A DNA stretch of 59,525 nucleotides from contig JAEUIQ010000003.1 in NCBI GenBank assembly GCA_016794985.1, positions 1 through 59,525 on the forward strand, written 5' to 3'. Numbering within the stretch: position 1 is the stretch's first letter; every line of letters begins with the position of its first letter. Below, piece after piece: positions 35,094 to 45,248 of this stretch. The position numbers and the translations under genes are program-made. Origin of the DNA: Planctomycetaceae bacterium. Lineage in GTDB: Bacteria > Planctomycetota > Planctomycetia > Pirellulales > Pirellulaceae. Below the pieces are notes generated by a model. It was not told the DNA's origin. It was given only the letters and a program-made list of their open reading frames with translations, and ran no database searches.

Positions 35094-38051
35094 ATGAATA
35101 CTCCAGAAATTGGTTTCTCGACTAGTGAAGAATCCCTCATGGGATTTGCGTTGATGGGCGTGATCGACTTGCTGTTTCTGGTCGCAGTTTTCTTGCTGAT
35201 GAGTCCGGTGTTTGCATTGCGGCCGGCTTCGTATGCCGTCATGAAGCGGAACTTTGTCAATTACTTTTCCAATCCAACCGGATACGTCTTCCTTTGCGTT
35301 TTTGTGTTGCTGACCAGTTTCGCGGCGTTTTGGCCGCATGAGTTCTTTGCGAACAACTTGGCAAATTTTGATCAATTGAATCGCGTTTTGCCCTACGTGA
35401 TGTTGATCTTTATCCCGGCCATTACCATGAGTGTTTGGGCCGAAGAACGGAGGCAAGGGACGGATGAGTTGTTATTGACGTTGCCGGCTTGGGACTTCGA
35501 CATCGTGATTGGCAAGTACTTTGCAGCTGTTTTTGTGTTCACGGTTTCTTTGTTGTTTTCGCAACTGTCCAATTTCGCAGTCTTGTTAGCCCTGACTGGC
35601 GGAAAACTGGATGACGGAATTTTGATGTCGACGTATCTAGGCTATTGGTTTGTCGGCCTTGCCATGTTGGCGTTGGGAATGGTCGCCAGCTTTTTTACCA
35701 ACAACCTGACAGTCAGCTTTATTTTTGGGGTCGTCTTCAACGCCCCGCTGGCGTTCTTCTCGAATGCCGATGTGATTTTTGCGTCGCAAACTTGGGTGGA
35801 AATTCTGTACGAATGGTCACTGCTGAAAAGGTTCGGCGATTTCGGTCGCGGGCTGATTGCCCTCCCCAACATCGTGTTCTTTCTGGGAATTGCGGTAATT
35901 GGGGTCTATCTTAGTTTGGTCTTGATCGGTCGGCGACATTGGATGGGTGGTAAAGACGGCCAGTCCTTGTTCGGTCATTTCTTGGTGCGGGCATTAACTT
36001 TGCTGGTTTGCTGCATTTCGGTCGTATTGTTATGCCAACACACTTCGTTGAATCGCGTGGCAAGATTGGATTTGTCCAGCAATGGCGTCAACACGTTGTC
36101 ACCGGACTCCTTGACTTTGTTGGGCAGCTTGGGTGAGAAGGGCGAAGAGAACGAGGCGAATCGGCGTCCGATTTTGATAGAAGCCTACATTAGCAGTGAT
36201 TTACCTCCAGAATATGTGCAGATTCGCTACGAATTAGTCAACCTGCTCAAAGAGTTCGACGTGATTGGGGGTGACCGGATTCAACTGCGTCTGCACGAGA
36301 ATATCTCACCTTTCGGCGAAGAAGCCATCTTGGCGGAAAGCAAATACGGAATTCGGGTCCAACGAGTGACGACTCGTTCACGGGGAGCGTTGCGTGATGA
36401 AGACGTGCTCTTGGGGGTGGCCTTCTCCAGTGGTTTGGAACGTGTCGTCATTCCATTTTTTCACTACGGCATGCCAGTCGAATACGAGTTGATTCGCTCC
36501 ATCAGCACGGTGGCAGCGGCAGAACGGAAGACGATTGGAATCATTGCCACCGACACATTAATTTCTGGGGGACGAGTGCAATTGAATGAAGGACAAGGAA
36601 CAGCGATCCCGCGCGCCAAGATTATTGAGGAGTTTGAGAAGCAGTATAACGTTGTGGACGTCATTCCTAATGCAGCGATAGAACTTTGGACCGATGAATC
36701 CAAGACCAAGCGTCGATACGATGTTTTGATGTTGGTTCAACCATCCAAGATGAATCCTTTGGGGTTATCATTTGTCTTGGACGCCATCAAGACGGGTCAA
36801 CCCACCGTGATTTTTGAAGATCCTGCGGCTTTTGGCAGCGCGAATTACCAGTGGCCGTTGGAAATGGTCCAGGACCAAGAAAACCTCAACTATTTCCCGT
36901 TGTTGCAAGGCACTTCCCAACCTCGATTGACGGGGCAGGTTTCCGCCGATTTACGTCCGCTATGGAATTATCTTGGGATTCAGACGATAGCGCAAACTCG
37001 TGAAAATCGGCGCGAGGTCCCGGCCATTGTTTGGCAGAAGAATTCGTCGTACCCACAATCCTTGTTTCTCAACAAACACCTGGAATATGTCGTAGTCACA
37101 AAGCCCACAACGGGTGGTCTCAATGTGGAAATCACGCTAAACCCTGAACATCAAGTCACCCGCTCGCTGAAGGAACTGGCCTTCCCCTATCCGGGTGCGA
37201 TCGCCCCGTTGCCCAACCAGCGATGGGATTTTGTACCTCTCGTGCGTACTTCGAAGGCCGGCTTCTTGTGGTTCGACGATTTCGAAGCCAGCCGCTTGAT
37301 GGAACAAGAAATTCGCCGGATGAGGACGGGTGAACAAGGTCAACAAATACTGGCAGCTGAAATTAGCGGCGGAGTCTCCGACGGCAAGGGCGAGGGAGCC
37401 AAGGTAATTTACGTTTCCGACGTAGAAATCCTGGGCGACTATTTCGTTGACCTACGGAATCGCCCGGCAACATCCAATGTCGATTATCGTTTTGAAAATG
37501 TTTCATTCGTCCTTAACATCTTCGACTACCTGTCGGGAGAAGATCGTTACAACAATATCCGCAACACGCGCCCACAGCAGTTCACGTTAGGCTTGGTCGA
37601 AAAGGAACGAGAACGAGAATGGGAGCAGGTCAATGAGAAGATGAATGCGGCCCGCAAGACGGTCGAAAACACGTTGGCAAAAGTTCGTCAAGAATTTAAT
37701 GACGCCATTGAACCTATGTTGCGAAATCTACAAGAACTACAAAAACGCGAGAGCCAAGGTGAAAACGTGACGGCACAGAAAAATGCCTTGGTTTCCACCA
37801 TTCAGCAACGCGAACAAGAAGAGAACCAGAGATTGCAACAAGAATTGGTGGCACAAAACAACCGCTTGCAAGACGAGGAACGAATGATTCGCCGTGAGGC
37901 AGAAAACGCCATACAAAAAATCCAGCGCGGTTACAAAATGACCGCCGTATTGTTGCCGCCGATTCCGCCGCTCATTCTGGGTTTGATTGTGTTCACACGT
38001 CGCCGACTCCGCGAGCGTGAAGGTGTCTCGAAAGCGCGGTTGCGAACATAG
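35094..38051 (+). CDS. ABC-2 permease fused to GldG-like auxiliary domain
   Basis: A 985-residue protein. The first ~310 residues carry seven or so membrane segments with the ABC-2 permease pattern (YFSNPTGYVFLCVFVLLTSF, WAEERRQGTDELLLTLPAW, ALGMVASFFTNNLTVSF), like GldF. A further membrane segment (LVRALTLLVCCISVVLLCQ) starts a GldG-like extracytoplasmic region (ABC_transp_aux) with LDLSSNGVNTLSPDSL and FFHYGMPVEYELIRSIS. Residues ~830-940 are a Gln/Glu-rich coiled coil, and a last membrane segment (MTAVLLPPIPPLILGLIVF) ends the chain. GldF and GldG are separate genes in Bacteroidetes; here they are one polypeptide. Works with the preceding ATPase as a membrane exporter. Confidence 0.92.
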   Translation: MNTPEIGFSTSEESLMGFALMGVIDLLFLVAVFLLMSPVFALRPASYAVMKRNFVNYFSNPTGYVFLCVFVLLTSFAAFWPHEFFANNLANFDQLNRVLPYVMLIFIPAITMSVWAEERRQGTDELLLTLPAWDFDIVIGKYFAAVFVFTVSLLFSQLSNFAVLLALTGGKLDDGILMSTYLGYWFVGLAMLALGMVASFFTNNLTVSFIFGVVFNAPLAFFSNADVIFASQTWVEILYEWSLLKRFGDFGRGLIALPNIVFFLGIAVIGVYLSLVLIGRRHWMGGKDGQSLFGHFLVRALTLLVCCISVVLLCQHTSLNRVARLDLSSNGVNTLSPDSLTLLGSLGEKGEENEANRRPILIEAYISSDLPPEYVQIRYELVNLLKEFDVIGGDRIQLRLHENISPFGEEAILAESKYGIRVQRVTTRSRGALRDEDVLLGVAFSSGLERVVIPFFHYGMPVEYELIRSISTVAAAERKTIGIIATDTLISGGRVQLNEGQGTAIPRAKIIEEFEKQYNVVDVIPNAAIELWTDESKTKRRYDVLMLVQPSKMNPLGLSFVLDAIKTGQPTVIFEDPAAFGSANYQWPLEMVQDQENLNYFPLLQGTSQPRLTGQVSADLRPLWNYLGIQTIAQTRENRREVPAIVWQKNSSYPQSLFLNKHLEYVVVTKPTTGGLNVEITLNPEHQVTRSLKELAFPYPGAIAPLPNQRWDFVPLVRTSKAGFLWFDDFEASRLMEQEIRRMRTGEQGQQILAAEISGGVSDGKGEGAKVIYVSDVEILGDYFVDLRNRPATSNVDYRFENVSFVLNIFDYLSGEDRYNNIRNTRPQQFTLGLVEKEREREWEQVNEKMNAARKTVENTLAKVRQEFNDAIEPMLRNLQELQKRESQGENVTAQKNALVSTIQQREQEENQRLQQELVAQNNRLQDEERMIRREAENAIQKIQRGYKMTAVLLPPIPPLILGLIVFTRRRLREREGVSKARLRT

Positions 38052-38104
38052 TACAACATCATTCCGGAATTGCGTTGCGGTTCGGTTGCATAAGGGACTA
38101 GTCA

Positions 38105-39568
38105 GTGAGTAATGAAAAAATCAAAACCGGAGCTTGGGTCGTCGCCGCGGTGGTATTGGGCGGCATGGCCTTTCTCAATTTGCCCAAAGCCATTGAGATG
38201 GAAAGCCAAGCCAAGGTAAACACACCGATGTTTGCCGAGTATCAACCGAGTACGGTGTGGCAGATTGAAATTCAGCAGCCGCCTTCTGCGGATTTCAAAC
38301 AACGAAACCCCGATGCGGCGATCGAAAAACTGACGGTGAAACGACATCCCAATCGCGGTTGGGAAATGGTCGAGTACGATTCCTATCCGGCCGAGAATTC
38401 GGCGAAATTAGGCGTGCTGTCGGCCATGCTAAACGATCTCAAGATCTTGGAAGTGGTGTCGGAATCGGCCAGTGACCGGGATTTGGCCGAATACGGACTG
38501 CTTCCCCCGGACGCCAGCGAAGCGACCGATGCCCAAAAGGGCACTCGAGTGATCCTCAGCACTTCCGGGCAAGAAGTCGTTGGAGATCTGTTGGTCGGCA
38601 AGCCAGTTGTCACGAATGACCAAACAGCCGCGACCGCCTACGTTCGCCCTTCCGCTGACAAGGTGATTTATCGTGTCGCGCTCAACAAATCGGAAGTGTC
38701 GGCCGCTATGGTCGAATGGACCAATCCCAATGTCCTGGGCATCAAAGGACCACCCAACGTTCGGACTTTCGGCCCGACTTACCGAATCGTCGAACAAATG
38801 GATGTCGCGACCCCGCAACAGGGTCGCGCGGAATGCGACCCTTACCGAGCAGAATTCAAGTTTGGTGACCAAGTCGCGCTGGTCAAACTCTCGGCTTTCG
38901 AAAATTCGCAGTGGGCTTCGACCGCTTTACAGCGGCTACCCAGCAGCGTCGAGTTTGTACAAGGGTGGCGGCATGGTCTTGATCTTGTTTCGACCTTGCT
39001 GATACCGGCTTACGTCAAACGCAAATCGCCTGAATTGCAGTCGACCATCCGTACCGGGCAAGTGTCGTCCGATTCCGACTTGCGAGAATTAAAGGGACTC
39101 GGATTTGCGGTCGAAGCATTTGCGGATGGATCGCGACTGGTGGGTGAAACGGGGCTTCTGTCGGTCGTCACCCGTGGTGGCATTCGGTTCCACTTTGCGG
39201 TGGGTCGCTCATTGCCCGATCGAATGGCTCCCGTCGTGGTCTACGTGGATTTGGTTCCTGACTCGGGATTAGCACAGCCGGTCTTGGGCCAACTACCTGC
39301 GGAATCCGTCGATTGGCCAGAAGATCGGAAGGCGTCAGAAACAGAAACACTACAGCGTGACTTCAATCGCCAAATGGAAGAGTGGAAGCTTTACAATCAA
39401 CAGCGCGGCCAAGATTTGGCGAACTTGAATGAACGACTAGCGCCCTGGATCTTCTACATGCCCTACGATTATGTGGTTCAGGCGATGCCCAGTTTTAGAT
39501 TGACACAAACCGCGACGCCCGCCCCCGATACCACAACGAATTCAGCCGAGGAGAAGTCGGGACAGTAG
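38105..39568 (+). CDS. DUF4340-domain protein
   Basis: A 487-residue protein starting at GTG, 54 bases after the permease fusion, with AGGGAC upstream. One N-terminal membrane segment (GAWVVAAVVLGGMAFLNL), then a periplasmic beta-rich region with the DUF4340 pattern: EKLTVKRHPNRGWEMVEYD, AKLGVLSAMLNDLKILEVV, TRVILSTSGQEVVGDLLVGK, TAYVRPSADKVIYRVAL. DUF4340 proteins regularly follow GldFG-type permeases. It probably forms part of the exporter complex. C-terminal ~25 residues are Thr/Pro-rich. Confidence 0.88.
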   Translation: MSNEKIKTGAWVVAAVVLGGMAFLNLPKAIEMESQAKVNTPMFAEYQPSTVWQIEIQQPPSADFKQRNPDAAIEKLTVKRHPNRGWEMVEYDSYPAENSAKLGVLSAMLNDLKILEVVSESASDRDLAEYGLLPPDASEATDAQKGTRVILSTSGQEVVGDLLVGKPVVTNDQTAATAYVRPSADKVIYRVALNKSEVSAAMVEWTNPNVLGIKGPPNVRTFGPTYRIVEQMDVATPQQGRAECDPYRAEFKFGDQVALVKLSAFENSQWASTALQRLPSSVEFVQGWRHGLDLVSTLLIPAYVKRKSPELQSTIRTGQVSSDSDLRELKGLGFAVEAFADGSRLVGETGLLSVVTRGGIRFHFAVGRSLPDRMAPVVVYVDLVPDSGLAQPVLGQLPAESVDWPEDRKASETETLQRDFNRQMEEWKLYNQQRGQDLANLNERLAPWIFYMPYDYVVQAMPSFRLTQTATPAPDTTTNSAEEKSGQ

Positions 39569-39890
39569 CGCATGGTTCTTGGCTCTTGGCCCTTAAGCTC
39601 TTGGTTTATTGCTGTTGCTGGGGGCGACGTTTGCAAATGGAAATTCAACACCTTTGGTCCAACTGTATCGCCATCTTCCTCGACCCCGGCGAGTTTGTTG
39701 GTGGTTGGTTTTGTTAAACAGTCCGCCGATAAGCGAACGCTCCACTGCACGTTCCCGCCTGCGGTACACTGTTAAACAGTTCGTCTTCAGAAATACACGA
39801 AGTGAACGACTCGCTGGCCTAGTGAGTCAAGCAGTTTGGAACATGACGCGACTTGAACCACTCAAACCCGCATCGCGGCGGTGCAGCGAA
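39569..39890. other. Convergent intergenic region
   Basis: No gene. The string GTTAAACAGT occurs twice (about 39713 and 39771). No classical terminator found although genes converge here. Confidence 0.4.
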
Positions 39891-40499
39891 CTAGTTTGAA
39901 TTTGGTAGCTCACTCGGCTCGTTTTTGGCTTCGTTCTCGCTGTCGGAATCCATAGACTCGAATTCACTCATCCGCTCAAAATCTGACTTGTCGAAATCGG
40001 ATTGGAACAGGTCTTTGGGATCATCGTCCAACAAGATTTCCTGCCCATTAACCTCGAGCATCACTTTGTGCGGTCGTCCTCCGCGGCGATAAAAAACAAT
40101 TTGGCCGTGGCCTTTGTCGCCCTCGACTTCTAGACGCACTACCGGACGGTTTACCAAATCAATACTTGGTTTTTCGAAGCGGTAGTCCTCAATTTCGCCA
40201 ATATGCTTTTGGACCTCGGCGTGATCTTGATAACGTTGCACGGCCTCGTTGGCCATCGGCTGAATCACCAGTCCTTCAAACTCTTTCCCCAAATTCGTGA
40301 CCGCGCGCGTGGCCATAAAACCTAGGGCACCACATGCCAGGACCACGATTAGCATTAGCCCAAATACGATCGCCAACACAATCAATACAATGTTGGAGCC
40401 GGACGAAGGCCGTTGTGGTGCCATGTCGTATGGCGTGCCTACTGGCATTGGCTTTTGCCCCAGCGGCATCTGCGAATGAGGGTTGTTGAACTGCGACAT
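39891..40499 (-). CDS. Single-pass membrane protein, possibly Coa1-like
   Basis: A 202-residue protein. A Pro/Met-rich N-terminal tail (~35 residues), a membrane segment (NIVLIVLAIVFGLMLIVVLA), then a ~100-residue domain with alternating strands (RPVVRLEVEGDKGHGQIVFY, GGRPHKVMLEVNGQEILLDD) and an acidic, disordered C terminus. The domain layout (helix, then LEVxGxKGxGxIxFY) recalls the cytochrome oxidase assembly factor Coa1/TIM21-like fold, but I cannot confirm it. Not in an evident operon. Confidence 0.6.
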   Translation of the reverse strand: MSQFNNPHSQMPLGQKPMPVGTPYDMAPQRPSSGSNIVLIVLAIVFGLMLIVVLACGALGFMATRAVTNLGKEFEGLVIQPMANEAVQRYQDHAEVQKHIGEIEDYRFEKPSIDLVNRPVVRLEVEGDKGHGQIVFYRRGGRPHKVMLEVNGQEILLDDDPKDLFQSDFDKSDFERMSEFESMDSDSENEAKNEPSELPNSN

Positions 40500-40654
40500 G
40501 ATCGAAACTTTCCAGGATCGTGGGCATCAAAAACGACAGCACCGGCAGGTCAAGTGCCCAACGCGAGCTTTATTCGTGACCACACTCAGAATCTTGGATC
40601 ACAAAATCATATGCAACCCAACGAATTCACTCGAAGTGACGCCAACGACCTGGC

Positions 40655-42499
40655 CTAATTTTCTTTGGTTCCCTGAGCTATTGCCGACAAGTATCGTTGA
40701 ACTTCGCGACCGACTCGTGGTGCCAACACGAACAAGCCCAACATGTTGGGGAAGACCAAGGCCAAGATCATGGCATCGGAAAACTTGATCACGCTACCTA
40801 ATTCTGCCGAAGCCCCAATCACGACGAACAGCAGAAAAATAATCTTGAACGACAAGTCGGCGACCAGCGAGCGGCCAAATAAGAACTTCCAACTTTGGAG
40901 TCCATAATACGACCAGGATATCATGGTGGAAAAGGCGAACAATACAATGGCTACCGTCAAGACATATGGGAACCAAGAGACAGCGTGCCCAAAAGCGGCT
41001 GACGTCAATCCAACTCCACTTAATGCCCCTTTACCGTTCTTGAGCAAAACGTGCCCGTTTTCGTCCTTAAGTCCGAACACCAAGACTTGCTTTTCGTTTA
41101 CTTGATCGGCTTCGAATTTAGCCATAACTTCGGCCCGTTTGGCCGGGTCGTCCAACTTCAAGGCTTGCCCTTCGATATCCGCGTTGGTCAGATTAAAGAA
41201 TACAATCACTAACGCGGTCATGGTGCATATAACCACGGTGTCGATAAACGGCTCCAGCAAAGCGACCAACCCTTCTGAAGCTGGGTAGCGTGTCTTTACC
41301 GCCGAGTGCGCAATGGCCGCTGAACCAGCTCCCGCTTCGTTAGAAAATGCCGCCCGTTGAAAGCCCACCAGGATGATTCCAATGATCCCGCCCAAACCAG
41401 CCCGCGGGGTGAATGCCTCCGTAAAGATCAAAGAGATCGCCGTCCCGAGATGCTGGATGTTGAATAGGATCACAACCAGACAAGCAACGATATAGAGAAT
41501 AGCCATAAAGGGCACGATCATTTCCGTGACTTTGGCAATACTCTTGATACCACCGATGATCACAAAACCCGTGACGATCGCAAGAATCAAACCCACCACA
41601 AATTTAGAACTGCCACCTTCGATGTTCATGATACTGACGATCTGGGCGGTTGCTGAATTCGCTTGAAAGGCGTTGCCGCCCCCGAAAGACGCCCCCACAC
41701 ACAGGATGGCGAACACAAACGCCAAGATCTGACCCAGTGGCGCCAAACCGCGTTCTGCGAATCCTTTCCACAAGTAATACATTGGCCCGCCGTGAACCAC
41801 TCCATTGGCATCGACATCGCGGTAGGTCACGCCCAGGGTACATTCAACAAACTTTGTGGACATGCCCAACAAACCGCACACGATCATCCAAAAGGTCGCC
41901 CCCGGCCCACCGGTGCCGATGGCAATCGCCACGCCAGCAATGTTGCCCAAACCCACGGTTCCCGACACGGCGGTCGCCAATGCTTGGAAATGGCTCACCT
42001 CGCCCTGGTGCCCTTCGTCCGCGATCGTGCGTTTCACATCCCCAGCCACGACATGAACTTCCGATTTCTCTGCACCATGCCGCTCCACATGATCGTATTT
42101 TCCGGCCACCGTGCGAATCGCGGTCGGGAAATAGCGAATGTTGGGGAATAGAAAATACACCGTAAAAAAAGCGGCGCCGAAAATGAGCAATAGCAGTACG
42201 ATCGGAATGGAAGGTTTCAGAAAGGGAACGGGCGTCAAAACGAACGCCTCCCACTTGTCGGCATAAGGCTTAACGGCCGCGTCGATCTTCGCGTCCAAAT
42301 TTGCGTAGAATGGTTCGGCCGGAGCATCGGCTTGGACCCCGTCTGCTGCCTGAGGACTCGCCGACCGCGCTGCGGCCTGGGCGACCATTGCCAAGCTAAG
42401 GTTCAACCCCAAAACGAGGGCAAGAACAAAGACCGTTCGAACAATGACGGCGCCCAACATCTTGCGGCGATTTTGCCAAGCCAGTGAGTTTCTAGTCAC
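40655..42499 (-). CDS. Alanine/glycine:cation symporter (AGCS family)
   Basis: A 614-residue Na+-coupled amino-acid symporter. The family signature GTVGLGNIAGVAIAIGTGGP is near residue 180, then FSNEAGAGSAAIAHSAVKT and about ten membrane segments (FVVGLILAIVTGFVIIGGI, MIVPFMAILYIVACLVVILF). Longer than usual AGCS proteins because of a ~100-residue N-terminal extension with a signal-like segment (VFVLALVLGLNLSLAMVAQA) and a charged ~70-residue loop (KLDDPAKRAEVMAKFEADQ) between late membrane helices. The GTG start at 42499 has GAGGAA 7 bases upstream, which decides against the upstream ATGs. Divergent from the CotH gene. Confidence 0.9.
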   Translation of the reverse strand: MTRNSLAWQNRRKMLGAVIVRTVFVLALVLGLNLSLAMVAQAAARSASPQAADGVQADAPAEPFYANLDAKIDAAVKPYADKWEAFVLTPVPFLKPSIPIVLLLLIFGAAFFTVYFLFPNIRYFPTAIRTVAGKYDHVERHGAEKSEVHVVAGDVKRTIADEGHQGEVSHFQALATAVSGTVGLGNIAGVAIAIGTGGPGATFWMIVCGLLGMSTKFVECTLGVTYRDVDANGVVHGGPMYYLWKGFAERGLAPLGQILAFVFAILCVGASFGGGNAFQANSATAQIVSIMNIEGGSSKFVVGLILAIVTGFVIIGGIKSIAKVTEMIVPFMAILYIVACLVVILFNIQHLGTAISLIFTEAFTPRAGLGGIIGIILVGFQRAAFSNEAGAGSAAIAHSAVKTRYPASEGLVALLEPFIDTVVICTMTALVIVFFNLTNADIEGQALKLDDPAKRAEVMAKFEADQVNEKQVLVFGLKDENGHVLLKNGKGALSGVGLTSAAFGHAVSWFPYVLTVAIVLFAFSTMISWSYYGLQSWKFLFGRSLVADLSFKIIFLLFVVIGASAELGSVIKFSDAMILALVFPNMLGLFVLAPRVGREVQRYLSAIAQGTKEN

Positions 42500-42961
42500 G
42501 ATCGGTTCCTCGATTCGGAAAGTCCAAAAGTAAAACATCGTGTTTCTCGGACTCGAAGGCTTTCGGAGTCGTCGAACTCTCGCGAGGCATAGCGTACCAC
42601 AACCAAACATGAGTCACAATCGACACGTGATGTCGCGGGACCGGGATTGCCCGAATGAAACGCCAACCGCCACTCAGTGCGGCTTCCATTTGAATTTTGC
42701 CTGTCAGTTTTTGAATTGAATTGACGCATGATGTCCTGAAGGCGGCTTTCGAAGCTGGATTCCGTTACCCCAACTCCTGGCGGGATCATATGGGTGACGA
42801 CCGACCGGAAGGGGGAATGACAACCCGAGCTGGTCAGATCGAGCAAACCGCGGGAGTACCACTTCCTTCGAAGCCGGCCAAGAAGTCCAATCCGATTGAA
42901 AAAACACATCACGGAAGAGCCGTTTGTCGGGCTTTCCAACCACTATCTCTAAGGTGATCCC
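42500..42961. other. Divergent promoter region between AGCS symporter and CotH genes
   Basis: 462 bases without a gene. It should hold promoters for both neighbours. No operator-like palindrome stands out. Confidence 0.45.
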
Positions 42962-45106
42962 ATGAAACGAATGTTTGCCCCGCTGGTACTCGCATTGCTA
43001 TCCAGCCATCATCTGGTAGGTAATGGCGGTGAAATATCGTTCAACGCGCCAGTTCAAGAGCGGCCTCGGCAAGAAAGAGGCGAAGGAGCACCAACGACCG
43101 GCGGTGCAAGTGGGGTTGGCCAGGGCGGCTTTAGGCCAGGCGGATTCGGGATGAACGGTCCCGATTTGGAAATCGTGGCCCGTTTTGATCATGACAAGAA
43201 CGGCTGGCTAAACGAAGAAGAACGAGCGGAAGCAAAAGTGTACTTGGAGAGCGAGGACAGTCCACGCCGCAACCGTGGCCCCGGTGGCCCCGGTGGGTTT
43301 GGGCCTCCCAATGGGCCTGGGTTTGGACCGCCGCCTGGCGGACCGGGTTTCGGACCGCCACCGGATGGGCAAGGTTTCGAGGCTCGGCCCAATGGGCCTG
43401 GGTTTGGGCCGCCTCCGGGCGGACCTCCACCGGAAGGACGTGGGCCGGAAGGACGTGGGCCGGAAGGACGCGGGCCGGAAGGACGTGGGCCTGGTGGCCG
43501 AGGACCGCGAGTTGAACCTGGAAGTCCTGGCCCAGCCGTTAGCCCAGCCGATGTCCAACCAATCGAGGGCGATCTTTACGATTCATCCAGTTTGCGAACG
43601 ATCTTTATCAACTTCGCGAACTCCGAATGGGAACAAGAACTGGAGCTGTTTCATGGTACCGATGTCGAAGTGCCGGCAACCGTTACCGTCGATGGCCAAA
43701 CCTTTGAAAATGTTGGTATCAGTTTTCGGGGGGCATCTTCTTACATGATGGTTCCACGCGGTTCGAAGCGATCCTTCAATGTGTCCGTTGACATGGCCGA
43801 CAAACAACAACGAATTCACGGCTACAAGACATTGAACCTCTTGAACCAAAACGGCGACCCTTCGTTAATGAGCACCGTGCTGTACTCGCATGTTGCGCGG
43901 CAATATATTCCGACCCCCAAAGCAAACTTCGTGCGCGTGGTGGTCAACGGCGAATCCTGGGGAGTCTACACGAATGTGCAACAATACAACAAAGAGTTTC
44001 TTGCGGAACACTTTGATTCGACCAAGGGAGCGCGTTGGAAAGTTTCGGGGCGCCCGAATGGTCGTGGCGGGCTCGAGTATTTAGGACCAGATGAGGAAGC
44101 CTATCAGCAACACTACGACTTGAAGACGGATGACGCGAAAGCCTGGAAGCACCTGATCAACCTCTGCCGAGTCTTGGAAGAAACCCCGACTGCTGAACTC
44201 AAGTCCGCACTCGAACCCATTCTCGATATTGACCAAGCCTTGTGGTTTTTGGCGGTCGATAATGCGTTAATCAACAATGACGGTTATTGGGTCCGAGCCA
44301 GTGATTACAGTTTATTCTTGGACGAAAACAACAAGTTTCATATCTTTCCACACGACATGAACGAGGCATTTCAGGGGCCAATGCGTGGACCGGGCGGCGG
44401 TCGCGCGCGTGGTCCCGGTGGACCGGGCGGGTTCGGCCCGAGCGACCCCGGCGTTCCTCCACGTGGCGAAGACGAGACGCGACCAGGAACCCCCCCGCGG
44501 CGCGAGCGCGACGGCCAAGAACCGAGACCGGAATTTGATGAAGCTCGGTCGCCCGCCGGACCAAGCCAAGGCCCCCGGGGTCCAAATGGACCAGGCGGAC
44601 CGGGTGGTTTCGGGCCCGGCGGACCGGGTGGTTTCGGGCCCGGCGGACCTGGGGGCGGGCAACCGAATCTAGATCCCTTGACCGGGATGAATAATCCTCG
44701 AACACCGCTGTACGGCCGCTTGTTGGCTGTCCCCGAGTTCAGGGAGAAATATCTAGAAAACGTTAGGACTATCGCGCGAGAGTCGCTCGATTGGGAAAAG
44801 TTAGGTCCAATCGTTTCCAGTTTACGTGAATTGATTGAATCAGAAGTTCAGCGGGATACGCGTAAATTGACGTCCTACGAGGCGTTCGTGGCGGCGACCA
44901 ATCCGGACGGCGTCTCCGCTCCGACGCCGGACAATTTTGAAGAATCACGTCCGGACGGGCCGCCAAGGGTCGGCAGGGGAGATGAACCAAGAGCACCCCG
45001 AGGACCGGGCGCGCCGAGAGGACCGGGTGCTCGCAACCTCCGCAACTTTATCGAACAACGACAAAAGTTCTTGCTCGACTACCAGCCCCCAGGCAACAAC
45101 CCATGA
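42962..45106 (+). CDS. CotH-family protein kinase with EF-hand-like motif and Gly/Pro repeats
   Basis: A 714-residue secreted protein. Signal peptide MKRMFAPLVLALLSSHHLVG; an EF-hand-like loop DHDKNGWLNEEE (about 76-87); a Gly/Pro/Arg-rich stretch (about 100-195). The CotH domain spans ~205-470 with VGISFRGASSYM, KTLNLLNQNGDPSLMSTVLY, DNALINNDGYW (about 432) and HIFPHDMNEAF (about 460-470), the catalytic and metal-binding region in CotH kinases, which phosphorylate spore-coat proteins in Bacillus. A second Gly/Pro-rich insert (about 470-575) and a C-terminal helical part (RLLAVPEFREKYLENVRTIA) follow. Planctomycete CotH proteins are exported and their substrates unknown. Confidence 0.9.
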   Translation: MKRMFAPLVLALLSSHHLVGNGGEISFNAPVQERPRQERGEGAPTTGGASGVGQGGFRPGGFGMNGPDLEIVARFDHDKNGWLNEEERAEAKVYLESEDSPRRNRGPGGPGGFGPPNGPGFGPPPGGPGFGPPPDGQGFEARPNGPGFGPPPGGPPPEGRGPEGRGPEGRGPEGRGPGGRGPRVEPGSPGPAVSPADVQPIEGDLYDSSSLRTIFINFANSEWEQELELFHGTDVEVPATVTVDGQTFENVGISFRGASSYMMVPRGSKRSFNVSVDMADKQQRIHGYKTLNLLNQNGDPSLMSTVLYSHVARQYIPTPKANFVRVVVNGESWGVYTNVQQYNKEFLAEHFDSTKGARWKVSGRPNGRGGLEYLGPDEEAYQQHYDLKTDDAKAWKHLINLCRVLEETPTAELKSALEPILDIDQALWFLAVDNALINNDGYWVRASDYSLFLDENNKFHIFPHDMNEAFQGPMRGPGGGRARGPGGPGGFGPSDPGVPPRGEDETRPGTPPRRERDGQEPRPEFDEARSPAGPSQGPRGPNGPGGPGGFGPGGPGGFGPGGPGGGQPNLDPLTGMNNPRTPLYGRLLAVPEFREKYLENVRTIARESLDWEKLGPIVSSLRELIESEVQRDTRKLTSYEAFVAATNPDGVSAPTPDNFEESRPDGPPRVGRGDEPRAPRGPGAPRGPGARNLRNFIEQRQKFLLDYQPPGNNP
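43431..43490 (+). repeat. Four 15-bp tandem repeats in the CotH gene
   Basis: CGGAAGGACGYGGGC, period 15, encoding PEGRG four times. A related coding repeat (GGCCCGGCGGACCGGGTGG units) lies near 44600-44650. Expansion or contraction would keep the frame. Confidence 0.8.
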
Positions 45107-45248
45107 GACTCTTGAGTATGGGCGGGTTGGGGCGGACTTGCCGACTCGCTTCAAGAAATCCACCTTTTTTTCCAATAGTTTTCCGAAGCGTTCGAAATGG
45201 TTACTAGGACACGCTCCGAAAGTCAGGAAAACAAGCGAGGATCGAACG

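Noticed and set aside
44937..45248. Upstream extension of the GspG-like gene into CotH
   Set aside because: It overlaps CotH in another frame; GTG at 45249 has a good ribosome-binding site.
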